A DNA stretch of 64,000 nucleotides from Methylobacterium tarhaniae (lineage in GTDB: Bacteria; Pseudomonadota; Alphaproteobacteria; Rhizobiales; Beijerinckiaceae), in contig NZ_LABZ01000012.1 of NCBI RefSeq assembly GCF_001043955.1, positions 1-64,000 of the forward strand, read 5' to 3'. Made by a program: the position numbers and the translations under genes. Position 1 is the stretch's first letter, and each line of letters begins with the position of its first letter. The notes beneath the pieces were generated by a model. That model was not told where the DNA came from, made no database searches, and saw nothing but the letters and a program-made list of their open reading frames with translations. Positions 50,874 to 61,808 of this stretch are shown here, piece after piece.

Positions 50874-52463
50874 ATGCGCCGCTGCCTCGTCCTTCTCCTC
50901 GTCGCCTGGTGCGCCGTGCTGGCCCTGCCCGCCGCCGCGCAGACCGGGTCCGATGCCGCCTATGCCCGGCTCGCCGGCGACAGCTATTCCGACATCGAGG
51001 CCGGCATCGCCGCGCTTTCCACCAGCGGCGACCCGAAGGCCGGGCCGGTATTGCGGGCGCTGACCGACAACCGCCTGCTCTACCGCCCCGACGACAAGGC
51101 GCTCGCCATCAAGGACGGCGCCAAGGTCACCGACGCCCGCACCGGCGCCGCGATGAGCGCGGACGGCCTCAAGCCCGTGCGGGTCAACAACCGGGTGCGG
51201 CGCGCGATCGACGCGGCCCTCGGCACCCTGAACCTGCTCGCGCCCGATCCGGCCACTCGCCGCATCGCCGCCGACGCGGTGTTGAAGGCCCGCGACGCGG
51301 CCGCTCTCCCGGCCCTCGACGCCGCGCTCGCCCGCGAGTCGGATGCGGGCGTGAAGCGGAGCCTCCAGGAGGCCCGAGCCGCCGCGCTGCTCGCCAAGCC
51401 CGGCGCCCCCGAGATCGAGCGGCTCTCGGCCATCGACACCCTCCAGGCCCGCGGCGACTCGGAAGCGCTCGCCATCCTGCGCGGCCTCTCGGCGGATCCC
51501 GCCCAGAGCGTGCGCGACGCCGCCGCCCGTGGGATCTCAGGCATCGAGACCCGCCAGGCGCTGATGGCGAACGTGCAGAACGCCTGGTACGGCATCTCTC
51601 TCGGCTCGGTGCTGCTGCTCGCCGCCATCGGCCTCGCCATCACCTTCGGGGTGATGGGCATCATCAACATGGCGCATGGCGAGATGGTGATGCTCGGCGC
51701 CTACACCACCTACCTGGTGCAGGAGCTGATCCGCCAGAACGCTCCCGGCCTGTTCGACTGGTCGCTGCCGATCGCGATCCCGCTCGCCTTCCTCGCCGCC
51801 GGCGCCGTCGGCATCCTGATCGAGCGCAGCGTCATCCGCCATCTCTACGGCCGGCCGCTGGAGACGCTGCTCGCCACCTGGGGCATCAGCCTGATCCTGC
51901 AGCAGGCGGTGCGCTCGGTGTTCGGCCCGACGAACCGCGAGGTCGGCGCGCCGTCCTACATGTCCGGCGCCTTCGACCTGTTCGGCCTCTCGATCACCTG
52001 GGGCCGGCTGTGGATCGTGGTTTTCGCGCTTGGCGTCTTCATCGCCCTCAACCTGATCCTGAAGGCGACCTCGTTCGGCCTGAAGACCCGCGCCGTCACC
52101 CAGAACCGCCGCATGGCCGCCGCCATGGGCATCCGCACGCCCTGGATCGACGCCTTCACCTTCGGCCTCGGCTCGGGCATCGCGGGCGTCGCCGGCGTCG
52201 CGCTCTCGCAGATCGACAACGTCTCGCCGAATCTCGGCCAGGGCTACATCATCGACTCGTTCCTGGTCGTGGTCTTCGGCGGCGTCGGCAACCTGTGGGG
52301 CACGCTGGTGGCGGCTCTCACCCTCGGCGTCGCCAACAAGTTCCTGGAGCCCTATGCCGGCGCGGTGCTCGGCAAGATCCTGCTCCTCGTCTTCATCATC
52401 CTGTTCATCCAGAAGCGGCCGCGCGGCCTGTTCGCGCTCAAGGGCCGGGCGGTGGAGGCCTGA
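50874..52463 (+). CDS. urtB: Urea ABC transporter permease UrtB
   Basis: 529 residues. A signal peptide (MRRCLVLLLVAWCAVLALP) leads into a periplasmic HEAT-like domain of about 200 residues, typical of UrtB, followed by eight or so membrane helices of the LivH type (LGSVLLLAAIGLAITFGVMG, VVVFGGVGNLWGTLVAAL). The early cytoplasmic signature IINMAHGEMVMLGAYTTY is present. Imports urea or short amides with UrtC. It lies 109 nt after urtA and 2 nt before urtC. Confident. Confidence 0.95.
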   Translation: MRRCLVLLLVAWCAVLALPAAAQTGSDAAYARLAGDSYSDIEAGIAALSTSGDPKAGPVLRALTDNRLLYRPDDKALAIKDGAKVTDARTGAAMSADGLKPVRVNNRVRRAIDAALGTLNLLAPDPATRRIAADAVLKARDAAALPALDAALARESDAGVKRSLQEARAAALLAKPGAPEIERLSAIDTLQARGDSEALAILRGLSADPAQSVRDAAARGISGIETRQALMANVQNAWYGISLGSVLLLAAIGLAITFGVMGIINMAHGEMVMLGAYTTYLVQELIRQNAPGLFDWSLPIAIPLAFLAAGAVGILIERSVIRHLYGRPLETLLATWGISLILQQAVRSVFGPTNREVGAPSYMSGAFDLFGLSITWGRLWIVVFALGVFIALNLILKATSFGLKTRAVTQNRRMAAAMGIRTPWIDAFTFGLGSGIAGVAGVALSQIDNVSPNLGQGYIIDSFLVVVFGGVGNLWGTLVAALTLGVANKFLEPYAGAVLGKILLLVFIILFIQKRPRGLFALKGRAVEA

Positions 52464-52465
52464 CC

Positions 52466-53602
52466 ATGCTGCTCTCCCGCATCGACAAGCCGGGCTGGAT
52501 CTTCCTCGGCGTTCTCGCCGCCGCCTGCATCGTGGTGCCGGCCCTCAACCTGCTGACCGCGCCGGGCTCGGCTTTCCACGTGCCGACCTACGCCGTCTCC
52601 CTGATGGGCAAGTACCTCGCCTACGCGATCCTGGCGCTGAGCCTCGATCTCGTCTGGGGCTATTGCGGCATCCTCTCGCTCGGCCACGGCGCGTTCTTCG
52701 CGCTCGGCGGCTACGCCATGGGCATGTACCTGATGCGCCAGATCGGCCCGCGCGGCGTCTACGGCAACCCGGTCCTGCCCGACTTCATGGTCTTCCTGAA
52801 CTACAAGTCCCTGCCCTGGTACTGGCACGGCTTCGATTGGTTTCCCTTCGCGGCCGTGATGGTGCTGCTGGTGCCGGGGATCCTCGCCTTCGTGTTCGGC
52901 TGGCTCGCCTTCCGCTCGCGGGTGACCGGCGTCTACCTGTCGATCATCACCCAGGCGATGACCTTCGCGCTGATGCTCGCCTTCTTCCGCAACGACATGG
53001 GCCTCGGGGGCAACAATGGGCTCACCGACTTCAAGGACATCCTCGGCTTCAGCGTGCAGGCGCAGGGGACCCGCGTCGTCCTGTTCGTCCTGACCGCATT
53101 GGCGCTGGCCCTGGCCTATCTGGTCGCCCGGTTCATGACGACCTCGGCCTTCGGCAAGGTGCTGATCGCGATCCGGGACGCCGAGTCCCGCACCCGCTTC
53201 CTCGGCTACCGCACGGCGCACTACAAGGTCCTGGCCTTCACCGTCTCGGCGATGATGGCGGGCGTCGCCGGCGCCCTCTACGTGCCGCAGGTCGGCATCA
53301 TCAACCCGTCCGAGTTCGCCCCCGCCAACTCGATCGAGGCGGTGATCTGGGTCGCGGTCGGCGGCCGCGGCACCCTCGTCGGCGCAGCCCTCGGCGCGGT
53401 GCTGGTCAACTACGCCAAGACCCTGCTCACCGGGGCGATGCCGGATGCCTGGCTGTTCGCGCTCGGCGCCCTGTTCGTCGTCGTCACCCTGTTCCTGCCC
53501 AAGGGCATCCTCGGCACCCTGACCGAGCGCCTCGGCGCGCGGCGGGCCCGAATCCGGATGGACATCCCCCCAGCCCTGGCCGAGGAGGGCCGCGGATCAT
53601 GA
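52466..53602 (+). CDS. urtC: Urea ABC transporter permease UrtC
   Basis: 378 residues, LivM-type permease and partner of UrtB. Membrane helices are evident (AYAILALSLDLVWGYCGILS, AVMVLLVPGILAFVFGWLAF), with family runs LSLGHGAFFALGGYAMGMYL and the coupling region RDAESRTRFLGY. The loop VYGNPVLPDFMVFLNYKSLP is typical of UrtC. The start follows the urtB stop by 2 nt, and its stop overlaps the urtD ATG (ATGA), showing translational coupling. Confidence 0.95.
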   Translation: MLLSRIDKPGWIFLGVLAAACIVVPALNLLTAPGSAFHVPTYAVSLMGKYLAYAILALSLDLVWGYCGILSLGHGAFFALGGYAMGMYLMRQIGPRGVYGNPVLPDFMVFLNYKSLPWYWHGFDWFPFAAVMVLLVPGILAFVFGWLAFRSRVTGVYLSIITQAMTFALMLAFFRNDMGLGGNNGLTDFKDILGFSVQAQGTRVVLFVLTALALALAYLVARFMTTSAFGKVLIAIRDAESRTRFLGYRTAHYKVLAFTVSAMMAGVAGALYVPQVGIINPSEFAPANSIEAVIWVAVGGRGTLVGAALGAVLVNYAKTLLTGAMPDAWLFALGALFVVVTLFLPKGILGTLTERLGARRARIRMDIPPALAEEGRGS

Positions 53603-54390
53603 GCGCGGCGGTCGCCCTGCACCCTTCCGACCCGGTTCACGAGAAGCGCCTCACCCAGGCCCTGCTCTACGTCGACGACATCAAGGTCACCTTCGACGGC
53701 TACCGGGCCCTGCGCGGCCTGTCCCTGACCCTGATGCCCGGCGAGATGCGGGCGATCATCGGTCCGAACGGCGCCGGCAAGACCACGATGATGGATTGCA
53801 TCACCGGCAAGACCCGGCCCGATACCGGACAGGTGATCTATGACGGCATGCACGACCTGACCCGGATGGACGAGGCGGCGATCGCCGAGCTCGGCATCGG
53901 CCGCAAGTTCCAGAAGCCGACGGTGTTCGAGAGCCAGTCGGTCGCCGACAACATCCTTCTGGCGCTCAAAGGTCCTCGCGCCGCGACCGCCTCGCTGTTC
54001 GGCTGGCGCAACCGGGTCGAGCGGGCGCAGATCGACGCCATCCTGGAGACCGTGGGGCTGATCGCCCATCGGGCCCGGCCGGCGGCCGACCTCTCGCACG
54101 GCCAGAAGCAGTGGCTGGAGATCGGCATGCTGCTCGCGCAGGATCCGAAGCTCCTCCTCGTCGACGAGCCGGTGGCCGGCATGACCGACGCCGAGACCGA
54201 GGCGACGGCGACGCTTCTGCGCCGCATTGCGAAAGACCACGCGGTGATCGTCGTCGAGCACGACATGCACTTCGTGCGCGCCCTCCAGTGCCGCGTCACC
54301 TGCCTGCACGAGGGCGCGGTGCTGGCCGAGGGCTCGATCGATTCGGTCTCGGCCGACCCGCGGGTGGTCGAGGTCTATCTCGGCCGCTGA
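53599..54390 (+). CDS. urtD: Urea ABC transporter ATPase UrtD
   Basis: 263 residues, LivG-type ATP-binding subunit. Walker A GPNGAGKTT at residues 55-63, signature LSHGQKQWLEIGM, Walker B LLLVDEPVAGM, and the H-loop VVEHDMHFVR. An N-terminal extension of about 20 residues precedes the usual fold. Its ATG overlaps the urtC stop. A palindromic element of about 140 nt separates it from urtE, breaking the usual tight spacing. Confidence 0.95.
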   Translation: MSAAVALHPSDPVHEKRLTQALLYVDDIKVTFDGYRALRGLSLTLMPGEMRAIIGPNGAGKTTMMDCITGKTRPDTGQVIYDGMHDLTRMDEAAIAELGIGRKFQKPTVFESQSVADNILLALKGPRAATASLFGWRNRVERAQIDAILETVGLIAHRARPAADLSHGQKQWLEIGMLLAQDPKLLLVDEPVAGMTDAETEATATLLRRIAKDHAVIVVEHDMHFVRALQCRVTCLHEGAVLAEGSIDSVSADPRVVEVYLGR

Positions 54391-54442
54391 GAGTGCCCGT
54401 GGCGGCGAAGGCCTGTCGGGCACTTTCATCGACAACGCTTCC

Positions 54443-54583
54443 CGTCATCCCGGGGCCGCGCAGCGGAACCCCGGATCCATCACCGCCGACGATGCAGGGT
54501 GCAGCGGAACGCGGCTCGCTCCGTCACGATGAGTCGGCGGTGATGGATCCGGGGTTCTCAGCCCGGCGAGCCCCGGGATGACG
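54443..54583. repeat. Long palindromic element between urtD and urtE
   Basis: Left arm 54443-54490 and right arm 54533-54583 are inverted copies (e.g. cgtcatcccgggg / ccccgggatgacg and ggatccatcaccgccga / tcggcggtgatggatcc), with about 42 nt between them. It resembles the REP- or MITE-like palindromes frequent in Rhizobiales intergenic regions. Inserted inside an operon; no coding frame. Confidence 0.8.
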
Positions 54584-54636
54584 AGGAGGGTGGCAATTCC
54601 GTCGGACGAGCCGAGCAGGCTCTGAGGATTTCTTCC

Positions 54637-55332
54637 ATGCTCTCCGTCGAGACCATCGATCTCCATTACAGCGCGGCGCAGGCCCTGCGCGGCGTCTCGC
54701 TCCAGGCCGAACCCGGCAAGGTGACGGCGGTGCTCGGTCGCAACGGCGTCGGCAAGACCTCGCTGATGCGCGCCATCGTCGGCCAGCAGCCGGTGTCGAA
54801 GGGCGCGGTCAAGCTCGACGGCCGCGACATCAGCCGCCTCGCGCCTTACGACCGCGCCCGCCAGGGCATCGCCTTCGTGCCGCAGGGCCGCGAGATCTTC
54901 CCGCTGCTCACCGTAAAGGAGAACCTGGAGACGGGCTTCGCACCGTGCAAGCGCCGCGACCGCTACGTGCCGGCCGAGATCTACGACCTCTTCCCGGTCC
55001 TCAAGGACATGCTGGGCCGGCGCGGCGGCGATCTCTCGGGCGGCCAGCAGCAGCAGCTCGCCATCGGCCGCGCCCTGGTGACGCGCCCCCGCGTCCTCGT
55101 CCTCGACGAGCCGACGGAGGGCATCCAGCCCTCGATCATCAAGGATATCGGCCGGGCGATCGACTATCTGCGGGGCAAGGGCGACATGGCGATCGTGCTG
55201 GTCGAGCAGTATTTCGAATGGGCCCGCGACCTCTGCGACACCTACGCGGTGATGGATCGCGGCCAGGTGGTCGAGGCCGGGCCGCGCTCGGGCATGGTCG
55301 AGGCGCAGGTGCGGCGATGGCTGTCGGTGTGA
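54637..55332 (+). CDS. urtE: Urea ABC transporter ATPase UrtE
   Basis: 231 residues, LivF-type ATP-binding subunit. Walker A GRNGVGKT at 34-41, Q-loop region GIAFVPQGREIFPLLTV, signature LSGGQQQQLAIGRAL, Walker B VLVLDEPTEGIQPS, and H-loop VEQYFEWA. All catalytic parts are intact. It is separated from urtD by 246 nt containing a palindromic element, and is followed by the strong terminator at 55421. Confidence 0.95.
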   Translation: MLSVETIDLHYSAAQALRGVSLQAEPGKVTAVLGRNGVGKTSLMRAIVGQQPVSKGAVKLDGRDISRLAPYDRARQGIAFVPQGREIFPLLTVKENLETGFAPCKRRDRYVPAEIYDLFPVLKDMLGRRGGDLSGGQQQQLAIGRALVTRPRVLVLDEPTEGIQPSIIKDIGRAIDYLRGKGDMAIVLVEQYFEWARDLCDTYAVMDRGQVVEAGPRSGMVEAQVRRWLSV

Positions 55333-55420
55333 GATAGCGCTCAACCACCTTGCCTTTCGCCGCTCGCGGGCTTATCTCCGCGACAACAGTTCTGTTCGTG
55401 GCCGTGAGGCTGCGGTGCGG

Positions 55421-55453
55421 GAGTGGGTCCCCCCGGGGCCCGCTCTTTTTTAT
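55421..55453 (+). terminator. Rho-independent terminator of the urt operon
   Basis: Stem gagtgggtccc (from 55421) with gggcccgctc (to 55445), including G-U pairs, followed by ttttttatt at 55446-55454. This is the only hairpin in the window with a full classical T-tract after it on the plus strand. Confidence 0.88.
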
Positions 55454-55544
55454 TGCCGCAAGCCTCCCCGGGCGCGAGCCGAACGCCAGATTGCCTCCCC
55501 TCCAAGGGCCCCTCTCGCGGGGACCCCGCCGCGGCACCGACCTC

Positions 55545-56159
55545 ATGACCGACGCCCCAGACCAGAACCCGGCCGAGAAGCGCCTCATCACCGAGAGCGG
55601 CGTCGCCGCTCGCGTCGCGCAGATCATCGAGCCCGCCATCGAGGGCCTCGGCTTCCGCCTCGTGCGGGTGAAGGTCTCCAGCCAGAGCGGCTGCACGGTG
55701 CAGATCATGGTCGAGCGGCCGGACGGCACGATGTCGGTGGACGAGTGCGAGACCGTCAGCCGCACGATCTCGCCGATCCTCGACGTCGACGACCCGATCG
55801 GCGGCGCCTACTACCTCGAGATCTCCTCGCCGGGCATCGACCGGCCGCTGGTCCGGGCGGGCGACTTCGCCCGCTGGGCCGGCTACGAGGCGAAGGTCGA
55901 GCTGGCGACGCCGCTCGACGGCCGCAAGCGATTCCGCGGCATCATCCGGGCCCCGGAGGGCGACACGGTCCGCATCGACCTGCCCGACGCCAAGGAGGGC
56001 ACCCCGTCCTCCTACGACCTCAACTTGCGCGACATCGGCGAGGCCCACCTCGTCCTCACCGACGCACTGGTGCGCGAATCCCTGCGGCGCGGCTCGGCCC
56101 CGCCGCAGGACGACGAGGATGACGAGGACGAGGGCACGAGCCCCTCCGTCACCCACTGA
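55545..56159 (+). CDS. rimP: Ribosome maturation factor RimP
   Basis: 204 residues, needed for 30S subunit maturation. The N-terminal domain ([20 protein letters not shown]) and the C-terminal SH3-like domain ([18 protein letters not shown]) are recognisable, with the central [12 protein letters not shown] signature. The tail is acidic (DDEDDEDEG), as in other alphaproteobacteria. The ATG at 55545 was chosen at the start of the conserved N-terminus. It leads the rimP-nusA-ylxR-infB group. Confidence 0.95.
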   Translation: MTDAPDQNPAEKRLITESGVAARVAQIIEPAIEGLGFRLVRVKVSSQSGCTVQIMVERPDGTMSVDECETVSRTISPILDVDDPIGGAYYLEISSPGIDRPLVRAGDFARWAGYEAKVELATPLDGRKRFRGIIRAPEGDTVRIDLPDAKEGTPSSYDLNLRDIGEAHLVLTDALVRESLRRGSAPPQDDEDDEDEGTSPSVTH

Positions 56160-56208
56160 AGAACGCTCCGGACCCGTAACGAGTCGAAACCCAGGAAGGA
56201 CTGAACCG

Positions 56209-57906
56209 ATGGCCGTCGTCAGCGCCAACAGGCTCGAACTCCTCCAGATCGCCGAGGCGGTCGCCCGCGAGAAGGTCATCGACCGCTCGATCGTGCTCGG
56301 CGCCATGGAGGAGGCGATCGCCAAGGCCGCCCGCTCGCGCTACGGCGCCGAGACCGACGTGCATGCCGAGATCGATCCCCGCACCGGCGCACTGCGCCTG
56401 TCGCGCCACCTCCTGGTGGTGGACGAGGTCGAGAACGACGCCCGCGAGATCGACCTGCCGTCGGCCCGCCGCCACAACCCGGCCGCCCAGGTCGGCGACG
56501 TGATCTCCGACACCCTGCCGCCCTTCGATTTCGGCCGCGTCGCCGCCCAGTCGGCCAAGCAGGTGATCGTCCAGAAGGTCCGCGACGCCGAGCGCGACCG
56601 CCAGTACGACGAGTACAAGGACCGCATCGGCGAGGTCGTCAACGGCCTGGTCAAGCGCGTCGAGTACGGCAACGTCATCGTCGATCTCGGCCGCGGCGAG
56701 GGCATCGTGCGCCGCGACGAGTCGATCCCGCGCGAGACCTTCCGCCCCGGCGACCGCATCCGCGCCTACCTGTTCGACGTCCGCCGCGAGGTGCGCGGGC
56801 CGCAGATCTTCCTCAGTCGCTCCCACCCGCAATTCATGGCCAAGCTCTTCGGCCAGGAAGTGCCGGAGATCTACGACGGCATCGTCGAGGTGAAGGCGGT
56901 CGCCCGCGATCCGGGCTCGCGCGCCAAGATCGCGGTGATCTCGCGCGATTCCTCGATCGACCCGGTCGGCGCCTGCGTCGGCATGCGCGGCTCGCGCGTC
57001 CAGGCGGTGGTCGGCGAGCTGCAGGGCGAGAAGATCGACATCATCCCGTGGTCGCAGGACCAGGCGACCTTCATCGTCAACGCGCTCCAGCCGGCCGAGG
57101 TGGTCAAGGTGGTGCTCGACGAGGAGGCCGACCGCATCGAGGTGGTGGTGCCCGACGACCAGCTGTCGCTCGCCATCGGCCGGCGCGGCCAGAACGTGCG
57201 GCTCGCCTCCCAGCTCACCGGCTGGGACATCGACATCCTGACCGAGGCCGAGGAATCGGAGCGCCGGCAGAAGGAGTTCGTCGAGCGCACCAACACCTTC
57301 ATGCAGGCCCTCGACGTCGACGAGACCGTGGGCCAGCTCCTCGCCGCGGAAGGCTTCCGCTCGGTCGAGGAGATCGCCTATGTCGAGCCGTCGGAACTCG
57401 CCAACATCCAGGGCCTCGACGAGGAGACCGGGGCCGAGATCCAGGCCCGCGCCCTCGACTATCTCAACCGCATCGAGGCCGAGAACGATGCCCGCCGCAT
57501 CGAGCTCGGCGTCGCCGACGAGCTGCGCGACATCGACGGCATCACCACCCCGATGATGGTGGCGCTGGGCGAGAACGACGTGAAGACCGTCGAGGACCTC
57601 GCCGGCTGCGCCACCGACGACCTCGTCGGCTACACCGAAGGCCGCGGGCCCGAGGCGGTGCGCCATGCCGGCTACCTCGACGGGTTCGAGGTCTCCCGCG
57701 CCGAGGCCGAGGCGATGATCATGGCCGCCCGCGTCCATGCCGGCTGGGTCGAGGCGCCCCCGCCGGAGGAGGCGCAGGAAGGCGACGAGGCCGAGGGTGA
57801 GGACGGCGAGGGCGATCAGGCCGAGGGCGAGGGCGAGGGCGACCAGGCCGAGACCGTGCCGGTCGAGGAGGAGGCCGCCGAGACCGCCGAGCGGCAGCCG
57901 ACCTGA
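56209..57906 (+). CDS. nusA: Transcription termination/antitermination factor NusA
   Basis: 565 residues. Domain order: an N-terminal RNA-polymerase-binding domain ([20 protein letters not shown]), S1 ([20 protein letters not shown]), KH1 ([18 protein letters not shown]), KH2 ([20 protein letters not shown]), then two C-terminal helix-hairpin-helix-type repeats and a strongly acidic tail of about 40 residues ([12 protein letters not shown]). It starts with aggaagga 7 nt before the ATG. Neighbouring rimP, ylxR and infB give the standard operon. The acidic tail contains a short internal duplication (GEGDQAE). Confidence 0.96.
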   Translation: MAVVSANRLELLQIAEAVAREKVIDRSIVLGAMEEAIAKAARSRYGAETDVHAEIDPRTGALRLSRHLLVVDEVENDAREIDLPSARRHNPAAQVGDVISDTLPPFDFGRVAAQSAKQVIVQKVRDAERDRQYDEYKDRIGEVVNGLVKRVEYGNVIVDLGRGEGIVRRDESIPRETFRPGDRIRAYLFDVRREVRGPQIFLSRSHPQFMAKLFGQEVPEIYDGIVEVKAVARDPGSRAKIAVISRDSSIDPVGACVGMRGSRVQAVVGELQGEKIDIIPWSQDQATFIVNALQPAEVVKVVLDEEADRIEVVVPDDQLSLAIGRRGQNVRLASQLTGWDIDILTEAEESERRQKEFVERTNTFMQALDVDETVGQLLAAEGFRSVEEIAYVEPSELANIQGLDEETGAEIQARALDYLNRIEAENDARRIELGVADELRDIDGITTPMMVALGENDVKTVEDLAGCATDDLVGYTEGRGPEAVRHAGYLDGFEVSRAEAEAMIMAARVHAGWVEAPPPEEAQEGDEAEGEDGEGDQAEGEGEGDQAETVPVEEEAAETAERQPT

Positions 57907-57920
57907 GGCTCGACGCAGCG

Positions 57921-58712
57921 ATGGACCCGACCATGCAGGATGACGCTCGCGACGCGGATGCGCTGCCGCCGGACGTCCTCGACGCCGGCGCCGGACGCGG
58001 CCGCGCCAACGCGGAGCGCACCTGCCTGGTCACGCGGCAGGCGGGCAAGCCGGACCGGATGATCCGCTTCGTCCTCGGCCCCGACAACGAGGTGGTGCCC
58101 GACCTGCGCGCCCGGCTCCCCGGCCGCGGCGCCTGGGTCACGGCGACCCGGGCGGCGGTGGCGGAGGCGGCGAAGAAGCGCCTGTTCCAGCGCGCCTTCC
58201 GGCAGAAGGACGCCCGCGTCGCTCCCGATCTCGCGGACGTGATCGAGGCGGGGTTGCGCGACGACCTGCGCCAGGGCTTTTCCCTCGCCAACAAGGCGGG
58301 CTGCGTCGTCACCGGCTTCACCAAGGTGGAGAGCGCGGTGGACAGCGAAACCGGGGTCAAGGCCCTGGTTCATGCCAGCGACGCGAGCGCCGATGGGCGG
58401 CGCAAGCTCGCCCAGGCATTGCGAAGGCGCTATGGCGATGCCATATCGAGGATCCCGGTCATCGACGACCTGTCCGGTGAAGAATTGGACATGGCCTTGG
58501 GCCGGGATCATGTGATACACGCTGCCCTCGTCGCGGGAGCCGGCACTGCCGGCTTGCTCGCGCGTTGGCGTCGGCTCCACGTCTTCCGCGGCGGGACGGC
58601 GACGTCGGGACGGGCCGGAACGGAGCCCCCGGGCTCCGACGCGGCGCTCCCGGACGCTGTCCAGGATGGTGGAACATCGCTGCGGACCGGCCCCCCGGAG
58701 GCCGGTGGTTGA
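57921..58712 (+). CDS. YlxR RNA-binding protein fused to an L7Ae-like domain
   Basis: 263 residues. The first domain (about 28-110) is YlxR/DUF448: ERTCLVTRQAGKPDRMIRFV, RLPGRGAWVTATRAAV, FQRAFRQKDARVAPDL. The second (about 120-215) is an L7Ae/L30e-like fold with KAGCVVTGFTKVESAV and RDHVIHAALVAGAGTAGLL. This YlxR-L7Ae combination in one polypeptide is the usual alphaproteobacterial form. A variable C-terminal tail of about 45 residues is Gly/Ser/Pro-rich. It lies 14 nt after nusA. Role: RNA binding in this ribosome/transcription operon; the precise function is unknown. Confidence 0.9.
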   Translation: MDPTMQDDARDADALPPDVLDAGAGRGRANAERTCLVTRQAGKPDRMIRFVLGPDNEVVPDLRARLPGRGAWVTATRAAVAEAAKKRLFQRAFRQKDARVAPDLADVIEAGLRDDLRQGFSLANKAGCVVTGFTKVESAVDSETGVKALVHASDASADGRRKLAQALRRRYGDAISRIPVIDDLSGEELDMALGRDHVIHAALVAGAGTAGLLARWRRLHVFRGGTATSGRAGTEPPGSDAALPDAVQDGGTSLRTGPPEAGG

Positions 58713-58826
58713 GTGAATCGAATGGGATCGGCCCAGGTGGTGGGCGCGCTCCCGGGAACACGATGGGAGGCGGCCGCCGGGAGGCCGGGTCCCGGGACGG
58801 ACGAGAACCCCCAGGGTCTGAACTGA

Positions 58827-61808
58827 ATGAGTGAGACGAAGAATCCGGGCGACAAGACGTTGCATGCCGGTCCCTCCAAGACGCTGTCGATGAAGCGTCC
58901 GATCGAGCAGGGTACGGTGCGCCAGAGCTTCTCCCATGGCCGCTCGAAGTCGGTCGTGGTCGAGACGGTGAAACGTCGCCCCGGCGGCGCGCCGGCCCCG
59001 GCCGCGCCGAAGGAAGCCGCGCCGAGCCAGGCGCGCTCCGCACCCCAGGGGCAGGGCCGCCCAGGCGGCTCGCGCCAGGATCGCCCGGCCGCCGCGCGGT
59101 CCGGCGTCGTCCTGCGCACCCTGAGCGATCAGGAGCAGAGCGCCCGCATGGCCGCCCTCGTCGACGCCAAGCGTCGCGAGGAGGAGGAGCGTCGCCGTGC
59201 CGCTGAGGAGGCTCAGCGCCGCGCCGAGCGCGAGGCCGCCGAGATCCGCGAGCGCGAGGCCGCCGAGGCCCGCAAGCACGAGGAGGAGGAGCGCCGCCGC
59301 CAGGAGGATGCGCGCAAGCGCCGCGCCGCCGAGGAGGCCGAGCGCCGCGCCCAGGAGGATGCGGCCCGCGCCGCCGCCGCGGCTCCCGCTCCGGCTGCCC
59401 CCGTGGCTCCCGCGGCGGCACCCGCCGCCGCTGCCCCGCGCCCGGCGGCTCCGGCCGCCGCGCGTCCGGCCGCTTCCGCGGGTGCGGCTCGCCCGGCCGC
59501 TCCGGCCGGCGCCCGTCCTGCCGCAGGCGCCCGTCCGGGCGCTCCGGCCGGTGCTTCCGCGCGTCCGGCGGCTCCCGCTGGCTCCCGTCCGGCGACCCCG
59601 AGCACGGGCATCACCCGACCGAGCGCCCCGGCCGAGCCGCGCCGCACCCTGACGGCCGACGCCCGCAAGCCGCGCGACCTGAACTTCATGGCCCGCCCGG
59701 CGCCGAAGCCGGAGCCCAAGCCCGAGCCGAAGCCCGAGACGCCCGCCGCCGCCGCGGCGGCGAAGCCGGCGGCCGCCGGTGCGGCGCGCCCCGCCACCGG
59801 CCGTCCGGCCGCGGCGGAGGAGGAGGCCGAGACCAAGCGGGTCATCCGCCGTCCCGGCATGCCGCTCAAGGTCATCACCCCGCCCAAGACGCCGAAATCC
59901 CCGGGCGGCGACCGCAACCGCGGCCGCCTGACGATCGCGACCGCGACCTCGGGCGAGGAGGAGCGGACCCGCTCGCTCGCCTCGTTCCGCCGCCGCAACC
60001 AGCGCCTGACCGGCCACCGCCAGGTGGAGCAGAAGGAGAAGCTGGCCCGCGAGGTGGTCATCCCGGAGACGATCACCATCCAGGAGCTCGCCAACCGGAT
60101 GAGCGAGCGGGCGGTCGACGTCATCCGCATGCTGATGAAGCAGGGCCAGATCCACAAGATCACCGACGTGATCGACTCGGATTCGGCGCAGCTCATCGCC
60201 GAGGAGCTCGGCCACACCGTGCGCCGCGTCGCGGAGTCGGACGTCGAGGAGGGCCTGTTCGACGAGCCCGATACCGACGACGACACCCAGCCGCGTCCGC
60301 CGGTCGTGACCATCATGGGCCACGTCGACCACGGCAAGACCTCGCTGCTCGACGCGATCCGCAACGCCAACGTCGTCTCCGGCGAGGCGGGCGGCATCAC
60401 GCAGCATATCGGCGCCTACCAGGTGACCTCGCCGTCCGGCGGCAAGATCACCTTCATCGACACTCCCGGCCACGCCGCCTTCACCTCCATGCGCGCCCGC
60501 GGCGCCAAGGTGACGGATATCGTGGTGCTGGTGGTGGCGGCCGATGACGGCGTCATGCCCCAGACGATCGAGGCGATCTCCCACGCCAAGGCGGCCGAGG
60601 TGCCGCTGATCGTGGCGATCAACAAGATCGACAAGCCAGACGCGAACCCGCAGCGGGTCCGCAACGAGCTGCTCCAGCACGACATCCAGGTCGAGTCGAT
60701 GGGCGGCGAGACCCTCGAATTCGAGGTCTCGGCCAAGACCAAGGACGGCCTCGACGAGCTGCTGGAGGGCCTCGCCCTCCAGGCCGAGATCCTGGACCTG
60801 CGCGCCAACCCCGACCGTTCGGCGGAAGGCACCGTGATCGAGGCCAAGCTCGACCGCGGCCGCGGCCCGGTGGCGACGGTGCTCGTCGAGCGCGGCACCC
60901 TGCATACCGGCGACATCATCGTGGCCGGCGCCGAGTGGGGCCGCGTGCGGGCGCTCGTCGACGATACCGGCCGCAACACCAAGGAGGCGGGTCCCTCGGT
61001 TCCCGTCGAGGTGCTGGGCTTCAACGGCACGCCGGAGGCGGGCGACCGCGTCGCGGTGGTCGAGAACGAGGCCCGGGCCCGCGAGGTCACCGAGTACCGG
61101 GCCCGCGTGAAGCGCGAGCGCGCGGCGGCCACCGGCAGCGGTGCCGGCCGGACGCTGATGGACATGATGCGCGACCTCAAGGAGGGCGCCGGCCGCAAGG
61201 AGTTCCCGCTCGTCATCAAGGGCGACGTGCAGGGCTCGGTCGAGGCCATCGCCGGCTCGCTCGAGAAGCTCGGCAACGACGAGGTGGCGGCCCGCATCCT
61301 GCACACGGGTGTCGGCGGCATCACCGAGTCGGACATCACCCTGGCCCAGGCCTCGGGTGCGGTCGTGGTCGGCTTCAACGTCCGCGCCCACAAGGAGGCC
61401 CGCGAGGCCGCCGAGCGGGCGGGCGTCGAGATCCGCTACTACAACATCATCTACGACCTCGTGGATGACGTGAAGGCGGCGATGTCGGGCCTGCTCCCGC
61501 CGACGCTCCGCGAGGAGCGCCTGGGCGAGGCGCGCATCCTCGAGATCTTCAACGTCTCGAAGGTGGGCAAGATCGCCGGTTGCCGGGTCGAGGACGGCCG
61601 GGTCGAGCGCGGCGCCCATGTCCGTCTCATCCGCGACAACGTGGTGGTGCACGAGGGCAAGCTCTCGCAGCTCAAGCGCTTCAAGGACGACGCCAAGGAA
61701 GTCTCGGCCGGCCAGGAATGCGGCATGGCCTTCGAGAACTACCAGGACATGCGTCCGCGCGACGTGATCGAGTGCTACATCGTGCACGAGGAGCGTCGCA
61801 CGCTCTGA
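58827..61808 (+). CDS. infB: Translation initiation factor IF-2
   Basis: 993 residues. A long N-terminal region, rich in A, P, R and E (charged coiled-coil about 110-185, then alanine/proline-rich to about 330), precedes an IF2N-type segment ([19 protein letters not shown]). The G domain carries GHVDHGKT at 498-505, DTPGHAAF and NKIDKP. Domain II and the C-terminal fMet-tRNA-binding domain follow, ending [10 protein letters not shown]. It delivers initiator tRNA to the 30S subunit. The ATG at 58827 opens directly at the conserved [12 protein letters not shown] start. Confidence 0.97.
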   Translation: MSETKNPGDKTLHAGPSKTLSMKRPIEQGTVRQSFSHGRSKSVVVETVKRRPGGAPAPAAPKEAAPSQARSAPQGQGRPGGSRQDRPAAARSGVVLRTLSDQEQSARMAALVDAKRREEEERRRAAEEAQRRAEREAAEIREREAAEARKHEEEERRRQEDARKRRAAEEAERRAQEDAARAAAAAPAPAAPVAPAAAPAAAAPRPAAPAAARPAASAGAARPAAPAGARPAAGARPGAPAGASARPAAPAGSRPATPSTGITRPSAPAEPRRTLTADARKPRDLNFMARPAPKPEPKPEPKPETPAAAAAAKPAAAGAARPATGRPAAAEEEAETKRVIRRPGMPLKVITPPKTPKSPGGDRNRGRLTIATATSGEEERTRSLASFRRRNQRLTGHRQVEQKEKLAREVVIPETITIQELANRMSERAVDVIRMLMKQGQIHKITDVIDSDSAQLIAEELGHTVRRVAESDVEEGLFDEPDTDDDTQPRPPVVTIMGHVDHGKTSLLDAIRNANVVSGEAGGITQHIGAYQVTSPSGGKITFIDTPGHAAFTSMRARGAKVTDIVVLVVAADDGVMPQTIEAISHAKAAEVPLIVAINKIDKPDANPQRVRNELLQHDIQVESMGGETLEFEVSAKTKDGLDELLEGLALQAEILDLRANPDRSAEGTVIEAKLDRGRGPVATVLVERGTLHTGDIIVAGAEWGRVRALVDDTGRNTKEAGPSVPVEVLGFNGTPEAGDRVAVVENEARAREVTEYRARVKRERAAATGSGAGRTLMDMMRDLKEGAGRKEFPLVIKGDVQGSVEAIAGSLEKLGNDEVAARILHTGVGGITESDITLAQASGAVVVGFNVRAHKEAREAAERAGVEIRYYNIIYDLVDDVKAAMSGLLPPTLREERLGEARILEIFNVSKVGKIAGCRVEDGRVERGAHVRLIRDNVVVHEGKLSQLKRFKDDAKEVSAGQECGMAFENYQDMRPRDVIECYIVHEERRTL

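Noticed and set aside
54804-55332. Whether urtE is a pseudogene because of the upstream palindrome
   Set aside because: The frame is intact with all ATPase motifs, and a terminator follows it.
59360-59680. Repeat-like region in infB
   Set aside because: Alanine/proline-rich low complexity common to IF-2 of this group; no fixed period like the 15-bp arrays.
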